Positions 1-8,080 of a DNA stretch of 21,537 nt are shown in pieces; within the stretch, counting starts at the first letter, position 1; each line of letters starts with the position of its first letter. Both the position numbers and the translations under genes were made by a program. A model generated the notes under the pieces. That model saw only the letters and a program-made list of their open reading frames with translations, had not been told where the DNA came from and made no database searches. Source of the DNA: CBDVBZ01 sp965372355 (GTDB lineage: Bacteria; Krumholzibacteriota; Krumholzibacteriia; WVZY01); the NCBI GenBank assembly GCA_965372355.1, contig CBDVBZ010000055.1, positions 1 through 21,537 on the forward strand, in the 5' to 3' direction.

Positions 1-94
1 CATGGCTGTATCGTGTAGGATCTGTAGCAACAGCTGCTTCGCGACATCCTCGACCGTTCAGCTGACAGCTCGGACTCCCTCAGCGAAACGCGCT

Positions 95-122
95 TTGATC
101 GTCGTCCAGTCCCTGCTAGAAT
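95..122 (+). promoter_or_regulatory. Candidate sigma70-type promoter of the kinase-methyltransferase operon
   Basis: A TTGATC -35-like box (95-100) and a TAGAAT -10-like box (117-122) are 16 bp apart. They would give an mRNA leader of about 60 nt before the chosen kinase start at 191. The rest of 1-190 holds no convincing gene; the short reading frames there show no family signature. This is a consensus match by eye only. Confidence 0.4.
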
Positions 123-190
123 GGCATAGGCACACCACCACCCTTCGACAGGATTTCTTCTGTTAGTGACCGATGTCTCTGGGGGACGGG

Positions 191-2329
191 ATGATCGGCA
201 AAAGCATATCTCAATACAAGATTGTCGAGAAACTCGGCGAAGGTGGTATGGGCGTTGTGTACAAGGCTCGTGACACGAAGCTCAAAAGAACCGTTGCCCT
301 CAAGTTTCTCCGGCGCGCCGACTTCGAGAGCGAGGAGCAAAGAAGCCGCTTTGTGAGAGAGGCGCAGACCGCAGCGGCGCTGGATCACCCGAGTATTTGT
401 ACGGTGTATGGAATCGAGGAAGCCGACGATCAGATCTTCATCTCGATGGCCTATGTCGAGGGCGAGAATCTCAAGGAACACCTGCGATCCGGACCACTCG
501 ATACCCAGGAGGCTTTGAATATCGTTATCCAGATTGGACGGGGACTCGAGGCGGCCCACAAGATCGGCATCATTCACCGCGACATCAAATGCTCCAACAT
601 CATGGTCTCCGATCGAGGCCAGGTCAGGATCACCGATTTCGGTCTCGCCAAGATGCCGGGGGGTACGGAGATTTCAAAAACGACTAGCGCAATTGGAACG
701 CCGTCTTACATGTCACCGGAACAGGCGAGAGGCGATACGGTCGATCACCGCACGGACATCTGGTCGCTGGGGGTTTGTCTCTACGAGATGCTCACCGCGG
801 AGCTGCCCTTCAAAGGAGATTTCGACGCGGCGGTTGCGTACTCGATTGTGAACGAGGATCCGCCGCCGGTATCGAAACTCCGGGCCGGACTACCGCCGGG
901 GATCGATAATATCGTCTCCAAAGCGATGGCCAAGAGTCCGGATGATCGATACCAGGAGATGTCAGAACTCCTCGACCATCTGGAGTCTCCACAGTCCGTG
1001 GCCGCTCCCGACGCGGCGGGTGTTTCAGCGCCCGGGGACAAGGCGCAGCCCTCGATTGCGGTGCTCCCATTCGAAGACATGAGCCGTGGCAAGGACCAGG
1101 GGTATTTCTGCGATGGGATCGCCGAAGAAATCGTGAATGCCCTCAACCAGATCGAGGGGCTGCGGGTTGCTGCCAGAACATCTGCGTTTGCCTTCAGGGA
1201 CAGGGCAGAGGACGTTCGCGAGATCGGCAGGAAGCTGGGCGTGAGCACGCTGCTCGAAGGGAGTGTACGCAAAGCCGGCAGCAAACTCAGGATCACGGTA
1301 CAGCTGACCGATGTCGTCCGGGGCTATAGTCTCTGGTCCGAGCGATTCGATCGTGAGTTGAAGGACGTTTTCGCAATCCAGGAAGAGATCGCGGGGAATA
1401 TCGTGCAGACTTTGAAAGTTGAGCTGAGTGACAAGGAAGAGCGCATCATCGCAAAAGCGTCGACCCAAAACGTCGAGGCCTACGAGTTCTATCTCCGCGG
1501 CCGTCAGTTTTATCGTCAGACGGCCCGCAGAGGTATTGACTTCGCGCTCGAGATGTATGAACACGCCATCGAGAGAGACCCCGATTACGCACTTGCTTAT
1601 GCGGGCATGGCGGACTGCTATTCCTACCTTTTTCATTTCTTTGACAGCAATCGCGACAATCGCGACAAGGCCATGGCCCTGAGTCAAAAGGCCATCGAGC
1701 TCGATCCGGACCTCGCCGAGGGACACGTTGCGCGGGCGCGCGCATTCTATTTCAGTCAGCGGTACCGTGAGGCGGAGGGGGAGTTCGAGTCAGCGATAGG
1801 ACTGAATCCCAGCCTTTTCGAAACCTATGACTCGTATGCGCGCAACTGTTACAGCCGGGGCGATCTGGAGAAGGCGGCGCGGTTGTTCCGTCAGGCCGTA
1901 GAGAAAGATCCGGAGGACTTCAATGCCCCCTTTCTTCTGTCGCAAACTTACAGAGGATTGAACCAGGGCGAAAAGGCCAGAGAGGCTCTGGCACAGGCGT
2001 TGGTGAACGTGACAAAACATCTCGAGCTGCATCCCGACAATCCACGGGCGCTGTACATGAAGGCGATCGGCCTGGCGGTGGCCGGAGAGAAGGACCGGGC
2101 TCTTGAGTGGATAGAGCGGGCGCTGTCGATCGATCCCGAAGATCCAATGATTCTCTACGGGACGGCCTGTGCCCTGGCCGTCGCAGGCTGGAAGGAAAAG
2201 GCAATCACTCACCTCGAGAAGGCTCTGGGTGCGGGGTGCTGCCATAAGGATTGGGTAGAGAAGGACAGCGATTTCGATTCACTTCGTGACCATCCTCGCT
2301 TTGAGGCACTCCTGGCGAGACTGAAGTAA
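191..2329 (+). CDS. Ser/Thr protein kinase with TolB-like domain and TPR repeats
   Basis: A 712-residue multidomain signalling protein. Residues about 9-265 form a Hanks-type kinase: glycine loop GEGGMG (16-21), catalytic lysine in VALK (38), HRDIKCSN catalytic loop with Asp131, DFG Asp149, and an SPEQARG activation-segment end. All catalytic residues are present, so it should be an active kinase. Residues about 285-410 match the TolB/FlgO-like segment often found in such proteins (IAVLPFEDMS, then EGSVRK). The C-terminal 300 residues are TPR repeats, expected to bind protein partners. No hydrophobic segment long enough to span a membrane separates the domains, unlike many relatives, so it is inferred to be cytosolic. 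The ATG at 191 is preferred over the in-frame ATG at 173 because GGGGGAC lies just before it, while 173 has no Shine-Dalgarno sequence. The methyltransferase gene starts 18 bp downstream. Substrates are unknown. Confidence 0.9.
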   Translation: MIGKSISQYKIVEKLGEGGMGVVYKARDTKLKRTVALKFLRRADFESEEQRSRFVREAQTAAALDHPSICTVYGIEEADDQIFISMAYVEGENLKEHLRSGPLDTQEALNIVIQIGRGLEAAHKIGIIHRDIKCSNIMVSDRGQVRITDFGLAKMPGGTEISKTTSAIGTPSYMSPEQARGDTVDHRTDIWSLGVCLYEMLTAELPFKGDFDAAVAYSIVNEDPPPVSKLRAGLPPGIDNIVSKAMAKSPDDRYQEMSELLDHLESPQSVAAPDAAGVSAPGDKAQPSIAVLPFEDMSRGKDQGYFCDGIAEEIVNALNQIEGLRVAARTSAFAFRDRAEDVREIGRKLGVSTLLEGSVRKAGSKLRITVQLTDVVRGYSLWSERFDRELKDVFAIQEEIAGNIVQTLKVELSDKEERIIAKASTQNVEAYEFYLRGRQFYRQTARRGIDFALEMYEHAIERDPDYALAYAGMADCYSYLFHFFDSNRDNRDKAMALSQKAIELDPDLAEGHVARARAFYFSQRYREAEGEFESAIGLNPSLFETYDSYARNCYSRGDLEKAARLFRQAVEKDPEDFNAPFLLSQTYRGLNQGEKAREALAQALVNVTKHLELHPDNPRALYMKAIGLAVAGEKDRALEWIERALSIDPEDPMILYGTACALAVAGWKEKAITHLEKALGAGCCHKDWVEKDSDFDSLRDHPRFEALLARLK

Positions 2330-2347
2330 GGGCGGGAAGGACCCACT

Positions 2348-3160
2348 ATGATGGATACCAGTCGCTACGTGCAAATGTTGCGTGTCACCCATCCCCTGAG
2401 AGTGCCGGTACTCCAATCGGTGATTCGGGCGCTGGAGTTTCCCTCGGGAAGCCGAGGGTTGGACGCGGGATGCGGGATCGGCCTTCCGGCGATGTTGGTG
2501 GCCGAGGCGCTGGGACCCGAGGGACACGTCACCGGGCTCGATGTTTCCACCGAGTTCCTGGATCAAGCAAGGCAGATCGCGGAGGAAGCCGGGCTCTTAG
2601 AACGAGTTTCCTTCCGGGAAGGCGACGTCGCCGCCTTGCCTTTCGACGATGACACATTCGACTGGGCGTGGAGTGTGGATTGCGTGGGGTATGCGCCTCT
2701 GGAACCGCTGCCGTTGGTGAGGGAGCTCGCACGCGTCGTAAAGCCCGGCGGCACCGTGGCCATTCTTGCGTGGTCCAGCGAGAAGCTTCTCCCGGGATAT
2801 CCTCTACTGGAGGCACATCTTAGCGCGACGTTTTCGGGGATCGCTCCTTTTACAAAGGGGAAGAGCCCGGAGCAGCACTTCCTTCGCGCCCGGGGTTGGT
2901 TTTGTGACGCGGGTCTGGAGGAGTTTACCGCTCGGACGTTTGCGGGTGACGCATGCGCTCCGCTGAACGGTGATATGCGTGATGCTCTGATCGCGCTCTT
3001 TGGGATGCGCTGGACGGATGTGGAGTCAGAACTGACGGAGGAGGAATGGGCGGAGTATCAGCGTCTTTGCCTGCCGGATTCACCGGAGTTCATTCTGAAT
3101 CATCCGGACTACTACGTCTTCTTTACCTACTCACTGTTTCGCGGCCGGGTGGTCGGGTGA
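2348..3160 (+). CDS. Class I SAM-dependent methyltransferase
   Basis: This 270-residue protein has the class I methyltransferase core: motif I LDAGCGIG (residues 38-45), the acidic residue ending strand 2 in GLD (Asp65), GDVAALPF (92-99), and a post-core LARVVKPGG (127-135) followed by VAILAW. This pattern resembles UbiE/COQ5-type and small-molecule methyltransferases. The C-terminal third, which usually decides the substrate, was not recognised. GGAAGG upstream supports the ATG at 2348; the next codon is also ATG. The 18-bp gap to the kinase gene implies co-transcription, so the enzyme may be a target or partner of that kinase, but this is inference from position. Confidence 0.85.
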   Translation: MMDTSRYVQMLRVTHPLRVPVLQSVIRALEFPSGSRGLDAGCGIGLPAMLVAEALGPEGHVTGLDVSTEFLDQARQIAEEAGLLERVSFREGDVAALPFDDDTFDWAWSVDCVGYAPLEPLPLVRELARVVKPGGTVAILAWSSEKLLPGYPLLEAHLSATFSGIAPFTKGKSPEQHFLRARGWFCDAGLEEFTARTFAGDACAPLNGDMRDALIALFGMRWTDVESELTEEEWAEYQRLCLPDSPEFILNHPDYYVFFTYSLFRGRVVG

Positions 3161-3350
3161 ATCCATCGGGATCCACCCAGACCGAGTTTTCTTGCTAGTC
3201 CTCGTCGTGAAGCTTGATCCCGAACCCATCTGAACAAGTTCTAATCTACTGATATAGTTGTTATTACAGCGGCACAAAAAATCTAGTTAACATAATATCG
3301 TGCCCATTATGGGAGTAGTGAAACATTTCACAAGCATCACCCGATGGAAT

Positions 3351-3381
3351 CGGGGCTTCCGGCCCCGCGCCCTGCTATACT
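3351..3381 (+). promoter_or_regulatory. Extended -10 promoter with overlapping hairpin before the ICMT-like gene
   Basis: TGCTATACT (3373-3381) is an extended -10 element whose box ends 6 nt before the ATG at 3388, so transcription would start at or next to the start codon. No Shine-Dalgarno sequence lies before the ATG. A 6-bp inverted repeat, CGGGGC (3351-3356) and GCCCCG (3362-3367), covers the expected -35 position and may be an operator. The rest of 3161-3350 is AT-rich with no gene seen. Confidence 0.5.
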
Positions 3382-3387
3382 CCGGGC

Positions 3388-4080
3388 ATGAGCCGATCCG
3401 CCTGGAGCCGTGTATCAACTGTCGTCGGGATTGCCGGTATCATTGTGTTCGCCGTGATCTACGGGGCTGAGTTATTTCCCCGCCACGGACCTCCCGTCAC
3501 CATCCAGTGGCTTCGTGACAACTTCGGACAGGCCGGGTTGATCGCCGTAAACATCGTCGTGGTGCTCGCGTTTCTGGCGCTTTTGCCCTATCGGCGTCCC
3601 ACCCGGGCGCGCTGGAAAACCCACGGCGCGTTCATTGCATTCGTGATCGCACTGATGACCGAGATGTTTGGCTGGCCGCTGGTTATCTTCCTGGTCTCAC
3701 CGATCGTAGACGTGCCGTCGCTCTCACCATGGATGCACGAACACTTCGGTCACACGGCCGGCACAGTGGGAACGATCGTGAGTCTGGCAGGCGTCGTGCT
3801 GATTGCCGTGGGTTGGGCAAAGATCCATCGCGCGGAAAACCTCGTGCAGAACGGTCTCTACCGTTACATCCGTCACCCGCAATACACGGGCATCTTCCTC
3901 TTTACGTTGGGGTGGATACTGCACTGGCCGTCCGTCATTACACTGATCATCTGGCCGGTGCTCGTGGCCGCGTACGTGTGGCTTGCGAGGTTCGAGGAAC
4001 GCATGGCGATAGACCAGTTTGGCGATGCGTATCGCGATTACATGGCTCGAACGAAACGATTCATCCCCTGGATTGTGTGA
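3388..4080 (+). CDS. ICMT/PEMT-family membrane methyltransferase
   Basis: A 230-residue multipass membrane protein. The C-terminal part carries the isoprenylcysteine carboxyl methyltransferase / phospholipid methyltransferase signature: NGLYRYIRHPQYTG, a hydrophobic helix, then FEERMAIDQFG and a YRDYMARTKRFIP ending. In this family that region binds S-adenosylmethionine and the helices face the lipid. About five hydrophobic helices precede or surround it. Bacterial members act on lipids or small hydrophobic acceptors; the substrate here cannot be told. It appears leaderless, with no ribosome-binding sequence. It faces the DUF2723 gene tail to tail across 161 bp. A 5-bp hairpin directly after the stop (4081-4098) lacks a T tract and is not called a terminator. 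Confidence 0.8.
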   Translation: MSRSAWSRVSTVVGIAGIIVFAVIYGAELFPRHGPPVTIQWLRDNFGQAGLIAVNIVVVLAFLALLPYRRPTRARWKTHGAFIAFVIALMTEMFGWPLVIFLVSPIVDVPSLSPWMHEHFGHTAGTVGTIVSLAGVVLIAVGWAKIHRAENLVQNGLYRYIRHPQYTGIFLFTLGWILHWPSVITLIIWPVLVAAYVWLARFEERMAIDQFGDAYRDYMARTKRFIPWIV

Positions 4081-4241
4081 CGCTGGGGGGAAGCAGCGTA
4101 CAATGCACAACGACGTGTTCCCATGCCGGCCGGCCTGTCGCGGCGCAAACCGGCGGACTGCCGCATTAGCGGGGTTGTCGCCGGGCGTCCGAGTGCCTTT
4201 GCTCCGAAAGCGCCGCCGCCCGACGAGTGGATCGAGTGCTA

Positions 4242-6749
4242 TTACTGCTCGTTCTGTATGCTGTCTTTGATTCTGCCCAGGGCTTCTCGCATCGCGCCAT
4301 CGTCTGGATGACGGGCGAGCCAGCGCTCCACGTAGTTCATCCCGCGGTCGATGTAACCCAGGCGCACACTGATCGCAGCGGCTGCGGTGACCGCATCCCG
4401 GGTATCGGGACATCGTGTGATCACCTGATCGAGGCTTTCCAGGGAGCCCGGCAGATCGTCGGTTTGCTCTTGGACGCCAGCGAGGCGATACCAGTAGTTG
4501 CAGTTGTCGGGGTATTGCGTGACATGGTCACGATAGTAGGCGAGCGCCTTGTCGGGCTCACCGTTCTCCAGGTAGTACCAGCCCAGCCACATGACGATGT
4601 CCTGCAGATTCGGTGTGATCTCTTCCGCTATCTCGAGATTGCGAATCGCTTCGTCATAGTTGCCTTCACGCGCCTTGATAAAACCGAGTTGGCCAAACAC
4701 CGCCGAGTAGTTCTGGCATAGACGTCTGACAAAGGGCGGCTGATAGACGCTTTCGTCCCGTTTGAAGTTTTCATCGAGGAGCCCCGCATAGCTGTAGTTC
4801 TTCCACACATTTTCCTCCAGCTTGGCCGTGTTGATCATGTTGCGGCCTTTTCTCGGTACGAGACGCTGGGCGAGACCCTCCGTCTCCAGAAACTCGCGGT
4901 ACTCCTGATAGATCTCCGGTTCGATGGTCACCGAGAAATACACCGGCCGAGTGCCGGCGTTGTGTTTGAGAATATGCTGGATACCGAGGCTGGCGACGCT
5001 ATACCAGCGATCCTTTGTCCGTATCGGACGAAGCCGTTTCAGCTGTTCGTCGGTCCACGCGATGTTTACCCTGGGCTCGTTGTCCCTCAGCTGTTCGATA
5101 TACCACGGCGTGTTCAAGAGGTTGAGGTTAACGACACGGACATCCTTGCGATAATCCTCGACCTCCTGGATGTACCAAAGCGGAAACGTGTCATTGTCAC
5201 CGAACGTAAAGATGATCGCGTCATCATCAAGTCCAACGAGCATGTTCTTGGCGTATTCCTGACAGACAATGTCGTCCTTGCGATCGTGGGGGTGAAAGTG
5301 CTCGTGCGCTGAAAACACGGGAAGAACAAGAAACACAAGCGCAGGCAAGGCGACCGGCGCCAGCCCCTTGAACCACTTGTGCGGCACGAGCCTCCTGATC
5401 TCCGACATGAGACTGCCGACGCCGATCCCGATATAGACGGCGAAATAGTAGAAGGTCGGCAAAAAGAAGTAGTCCCGCTCGCGAACCTCGGACTCGGCAA
5501 AATTGAGATAGAAGACCATTCCCATACTTACAACAAACAAGGTCGCGAAGAGCATGAGAAAAGCTTTCTTGTTCTTCGCGTATTGATCGACCATCCCCCA
5601 TATCCCCAGCGCAAGGGGGATCACAGAGCCAAGGTTCAGTTTGCCGACATACGCGGTCAGCATTTTGAACTGATCCTGAAAATATGCGTTGAAATGCTGG
5701 AGCTGCCATGCGATCGAGGCCTTGCGGGCCAGGATGTTGGGAATCGGATATTGTTCGCGACGCAGCACGGCGTAGAGGTTGCGCCAGCTCTCGGGGTTCA
5801 CCTCGTCGATCGGTGGGTTGTGCCCCGAGCGGATCAGCAGATAAAGATGGGTGGACAACCCGAGGACGAAAAGCGCCACACATACGATGGCAAACGTCGA
5901 TTTCGTCCGCGCATACAAGACGCCCAGACCGACGGCGAGCACGCCGAGCAGAACCAGAGTCACATCGCCCGCGCGATAAAGCGTAGCGTCTGCGAGAAAA
6001 ATCATTACGCCAAAGCAGGCGAGAAAAAACTCCACGTTGCTAAAGGTCTTCTTCTTTGTCATCACAATCAGAAGGAACACACCGGAGAAGGCGAGCACGG
6101 TGCCCAGGTGGAGACCGACGGTCAACGCGACGAGATAGAACAGAAGATGGATATATGACCTTGATTTGACGCCGGTTGGATCTTCCGCCCACTTGAGACC
6201 CAGCCAGGTGATCATACCCATAAAGAACACGCTCATCGCGTAGACTTCCGCCTCGGTCGAGTTGGTCCAGTAGGTATGGCTGAAAGCGATGAATAGCGCG
6301 GCCACGAGCCCGCCGGTTGACTTGAGCAGCACGTCTGCGGATGACTTTGATTTGCCCAGCGAGTAGTCGAGAAACCGAACCACTAGCAAATAGACAACCA
6401 GCACGCCAAGCGCGCCGAAGATGACGTTCATGAAATTGACTTTACCGGCGATCGAAAAAGGGAGCGGGAGGACTGTGAAGACCCGGCCCATGAGCACGTA
6501 GAGGGGTGTTCCCGGTGAGTGGGGTATGCCGAGCGTGAAGGCCGTGGCGATGAACTCGCCGGCGTCCCAGAACGGGACGCTGCGCGCCATGGTTCTCAGG
6601 TATATAAGGAAGCTGGCGATGAGCGCCAGCGCGGCTCCCGTGCGGTAGTAGATGCGGCCGACTGCACCTATAGGGGCGGCTTGCGGTTGCGGATCAACTG
6701 GTTGTGAAGGGGCGCCCCTCGCCGGTTTCGGCTTGGGTTTGCGTGACAT
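4242..6749 (-). CDS. DUF2723 membrane protein (TMEM260-like glycosyltransferase fold) with TPR tail
   Basis: An 835-residue protein from ATG 6749. After a Lys/Pro-rich N-terminus comes a first membrane helix, then the DUF2723 hallmark WDAGEF (Asp62, Glu65) followed by LGIPHSPGTPLYVLMGR. About ten further hydrophobic helices follow. The acidic pair after the first helix is where GT-C glycosyltransferases place catalytic residues, and eukaryotic TMEM260 of this family is an O-mannosyltransferase, so sugar transfer from a lipid donor is likely but unproven. Residues about 480-640 form a soluble region with FGDNDTFPLWYIQE. The last 170 residues are TPR repeats. An upstream in-frame ATG at 6782 would add 11 residues and has AGGACAGG before it; the 6749 start has CAGGGA. 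Either is possible. It stands alone between a convergent and a distant gene. Confidence 0.85.
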   Translation of the reverse strand: MSRKPKPKPARGAPSQPVDPQPQAAPIGAVGRIYYRTGAALALIASFLIYLRTMARSVPFWDAGEFIATAFTLGIPHSPGTPLYVLMGRVFTVLPLPFSIAGKVNFMNVIFGALGVLVVYLLVVRFLDYSLGKSKSSADVLLKSTGGLVAALFIAFSHTYWTNSTEAEVYAMSVFFMGMITWLGLKWAEDPTGVKSRSYIHLLFYLVALTVGLHLGTVLAFSGVFLLIVMTKKKTFSNVEFFLACFGVMIFLADATLYRAGDVTLVLLGVLAVGLGVLYARTKSTFAIVCVALFVLGLSTHLYLLIRSGHNPPIDEVNPESWRNLYAVLRREQYPIPNILARKASIAWQLQHFNAYFQDQFKMLTAYVGKLNLGSVIPLALGIWGMVDQYAKNKKAFLMLFATLFVVSMGMVFYLNFAESEVRERDYFFLPTFYYFAVYIGIGVGSLMSEIRRLVPHKWFKGLAPVALPALVFLVLPVFSAHEHFHPHDRKDDIVCQEYAKNMLVGLDDDAIIFTFGDNDTFPLWYIQEVEDYRKDVRVVNLNLLNTPWYIEQLRDNEPRVNIAWTDEQLKRLRPIRTKDRWYSVASLGIQHILKHNAGTRPVYFSVTIEPEIYQEYREFLETEGLAQRLVPRKGRNMINTAKLEENVWKNYSYAGLLDENFKRDESVYQPPFVRRLCQNYSAVFGQLGFIKAREGNYDEAIRNLEIAEEITPNLQDIVMWLGWYYLENGEPDKALAYYRDHVTQYPDNCNYWYRLAGVQEQTDDLPGSLESLDQVITRCPDTRDAVTAAAAISVRLGYIDRGMNYVERWLARHPDDGAMREALGRIKDSIQNEQ

Positions 6750-6914
6750 TGTTCCCTGGATCCCCCGTTTGGATCGTTGCATACCGATTGAGCCTGTCCT
6801 GGAAGGGTTCTAATCGGCATATGTAACGGTGCCATCAGGTCAGCATTACATACGGTTGTATGGATCGGGGGTGGTTAGGTTCCCAGGAAAATCGGTTCCC
6901 GAGAAAGAGGCAAA

Positions 6915-6944
6915 CGCCCCGTCGCCTGTGTGGACGACGGGGCG
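6915..6944 (-). terminator. Probable rho-independent terminator of the TM2 gene
   Basis: A perfect 10-bp GC-rich stem (6915-6924 with 6935-6944) and 10-nt loop sit 11 bp past the TM2 stop. On the reverse strand the stem is followed by a T-rich run (TTTGCCTCTTTC). Size, position and T-richness fit an intrinsic terminator. Confidence 0.65.
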
Positions 6945-6955
6945 CAGAAACGGGA

Positions 6956-7168
6956 TTACGTCCACTGAGTGATCTTCTTGCCCTGGTTGTCGGTGAACGA
7001 ACCGACGATGATCTGCACGAAATCAACCAGAACCCAGATGCCAAGGCCGCCGAGTGTCAGGAGCTGAATGATACCGCTCCCGATCTTGCCGACATAGTAT
7101 CTGTGGGCCCCCAAGGGACCCAGGAAGAAACACAACAGGAACGATGGGAGAATCCGCTTGTTGCTCAT
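6956..7168 (-). CDS. TM2-domain membrane protein
   Basis: A 70-residue protein. Two hydrophobic helices flank the TM2 signature: FFLGPLGAHRYYVGKIGSGI, then a turn GGLGIWVLVDF. The charged C-terminus reads DNQGKKITQW. This covers the whole TM2 family pattern, so the protein is complete. The start at 7168 is chosen because AAGGATC lies 8 nt before it and the homologous part begins there; an in-frame ATG at 7294 would add 42 residues without family similarity. The family is widespread, but its bacterial role is not established. A terminator follows the gene. The OsmC gene lies 210 bp upstream on the same strand. Confidence 0.85.
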   Translation of the reverse strand: MSNKRILPSFLLCFFLGPLGAHRYYVGKIGSGIIQLLTLGGLGIWVLVDFVQIIVGSFTDNQGKKITQWT

Positions 7169-7322
7169 TGTGTGATCCTTTCGCCGCGGGCACGCAGACG
7201 GGATTGCATATCCCACCGAGCCACACCCCGCCAATGATTCCCTGTTGTTCCGCAGGAGGTCCCAGCGGGGACATGTTGAGACTTTGTCTGTCAACTAGCC
7301 AGTTCCGTGCCACGACGGGCGC

Positions 7323-7379
7323 GCGGGTGGGCCTGCCGCTGCCGGCAAGAGGGGAGCGTTCATAAGCGGGTGGGCCTGC
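7323..7379. repeat. Two 14-bp direct repeats between OsmC and TM2 genes
   Basis: GCGGGTGGGCCTGC occurs at 7323-7336 and again at 7366-7379, the second copy touching the OsmC stop codon. The 210-bp gap (7169-7378) otherwise shows no gene. The role is unknown and it may be chance in GC-rich DNA. Confidence 0.4.
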
Positions 7380-7825
7380 TATGCGGCGTTGATACGGATA
7401 TCGGTGGTGATCTCGATATCCTCGCGGAGTGAGTGGCGCACCGAGCAGTACTTTTCTGTGGATAGCGACACCGCCCGCTTGACTTTGTCTGCCTGCAGGT
7501 TATCTCCGGTCAGGTTGAGAACCAGGTGAACCTTTTTGATTCGTTGTGGCGGAGTCGGATTGCGCTCGCCGAGAATATTCATCGAAAAGCTCTCCGGTTT
7601 GCAGCGCATCTTCTCCAGGATTGCGATCACGTCGATGGCTATACAACCCGCCAGGCTTAGCAAGACACCTTCGACGGGCATACAGCCCATCTGGATATTG
7701 GCGTCGAACTCCATGTCGTAGCCCCGTTGAGTCGACGCCGTGAATACGAGGTCGGACTGCCATTCCAAAGAAGCCTTCATCTCAGGATCTACGCTGGCTT
7801 TATACTCCGAATGTTCGATGTCCAT
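7379..7825 (-). CDS. OsmC/Ohr-family protein
   Basis: A 148-residue protein of normal OsmC-family length. The two redox cysteines are in the expected places: Cys61 in LLSLAGCIAIDV and Cys127 in EKYCSV. PVEGVLL before the first one matches the helix that precedes it in the family. Family members reduce organic hydroperoxides with thiol donors; this one looks closer to the YhfA-type OsmC branch than to Ohr, but the specificity is not certain. AGGAG lies 11 nt before the ATG. The NnrS-like gene diverges from it across 255 bp, which contain two tandem 15-bp repeats. Confidence 0.85.
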   Translation of the reverse strand: MDIEHSEYKASVDPEMKASLEWQSDLVFTASTQRGYDMEFDANIQMGCMPVEGVLLSLAGCIAIDVIAILEKMRCKPESFSMNILGERNPTPPQRIKKVHLVLNLTGDNLQADKVKRAVSLSTEKYCSVRHSLREDIEITTDIRINAA

Positions 7826-8000
7826 GCTAGGTTCACTCCTGTCCTATTCTTGTCGACCGGATACAAACTCCGCGAGCTTGAGACTGCGCCGCTCGACCAT
7901 CGTCGAGGCAATGATGTTTCTGTCATAAGAAAAACGTTTGGGATGAAACACGCAGCTCAAAGACGTCAGCGATCATAGCACCATGATGTCGCCGGGACAA

Positions 8001-8030
8001 CCGCGGGGATAAACGCCGCGGGGACAAACG
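8001..8030. repeat. Two head-to-tail 15-bp repeats in a divergent promoter region
   Basis: CCGCGGGGATAAACG (8001-8015) is followed at once by CCGCGGGGACAAACG (8016-8030), one mismatch. A partial third unit, CGCCGGGACAA, lies just before. They sit 50 bp upstream of the NnrS-like ATG, between divergent genes, and are candidate binding sites for a regulator. Confidence 0.5.
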
Positions 8031-8044
8031 ATATCACAAGCGGG

Positions 8045-8072
8045 TTGTCCGTCCGGCGGGGACTGTGATAAC
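8045..8072 (+). promoter_or_regulatory. Candidate promoter of the NnrS-like gene, probably leaderless
   Basis: TTGTCC (8045-8050), a 16-bp spacer and GATAAC (8067-8072), preceded by TG at -15. The -10 box ends 8 nt before the ATG, and no Shine-Dalgarno sequence is present. Confidence 0.4.
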
Positions 8073-8080
8073 GTCGCAGC

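Noticed and set aside
1..160. A 53-codon open frame from ATG at position 2
   Set aside because: Cys/Ser/Thr-rich with no ribosome-binding site visible and no family signature; the region fits a promoter and leader better.
1025..1726. A 233-codon reverse open frame
   Set aside because: It is antisense to the TolB-TPR part of the kinase and has no recognisable domain.
5379..6158. A 259-codon open frame on the + strand
   Set aside because: It lies wholly opposite the DUF2723 gene, has a charged low-complexity composition with no domain, and no ribosome-binding site.
8001..8030. GGGGATAAACG resembles the 3' end of type I-E CRISPR repeats
   Set aside because: The units are 15 bp and directly adjacent, with no spacers, no 28-bp repeats and no cas genes.
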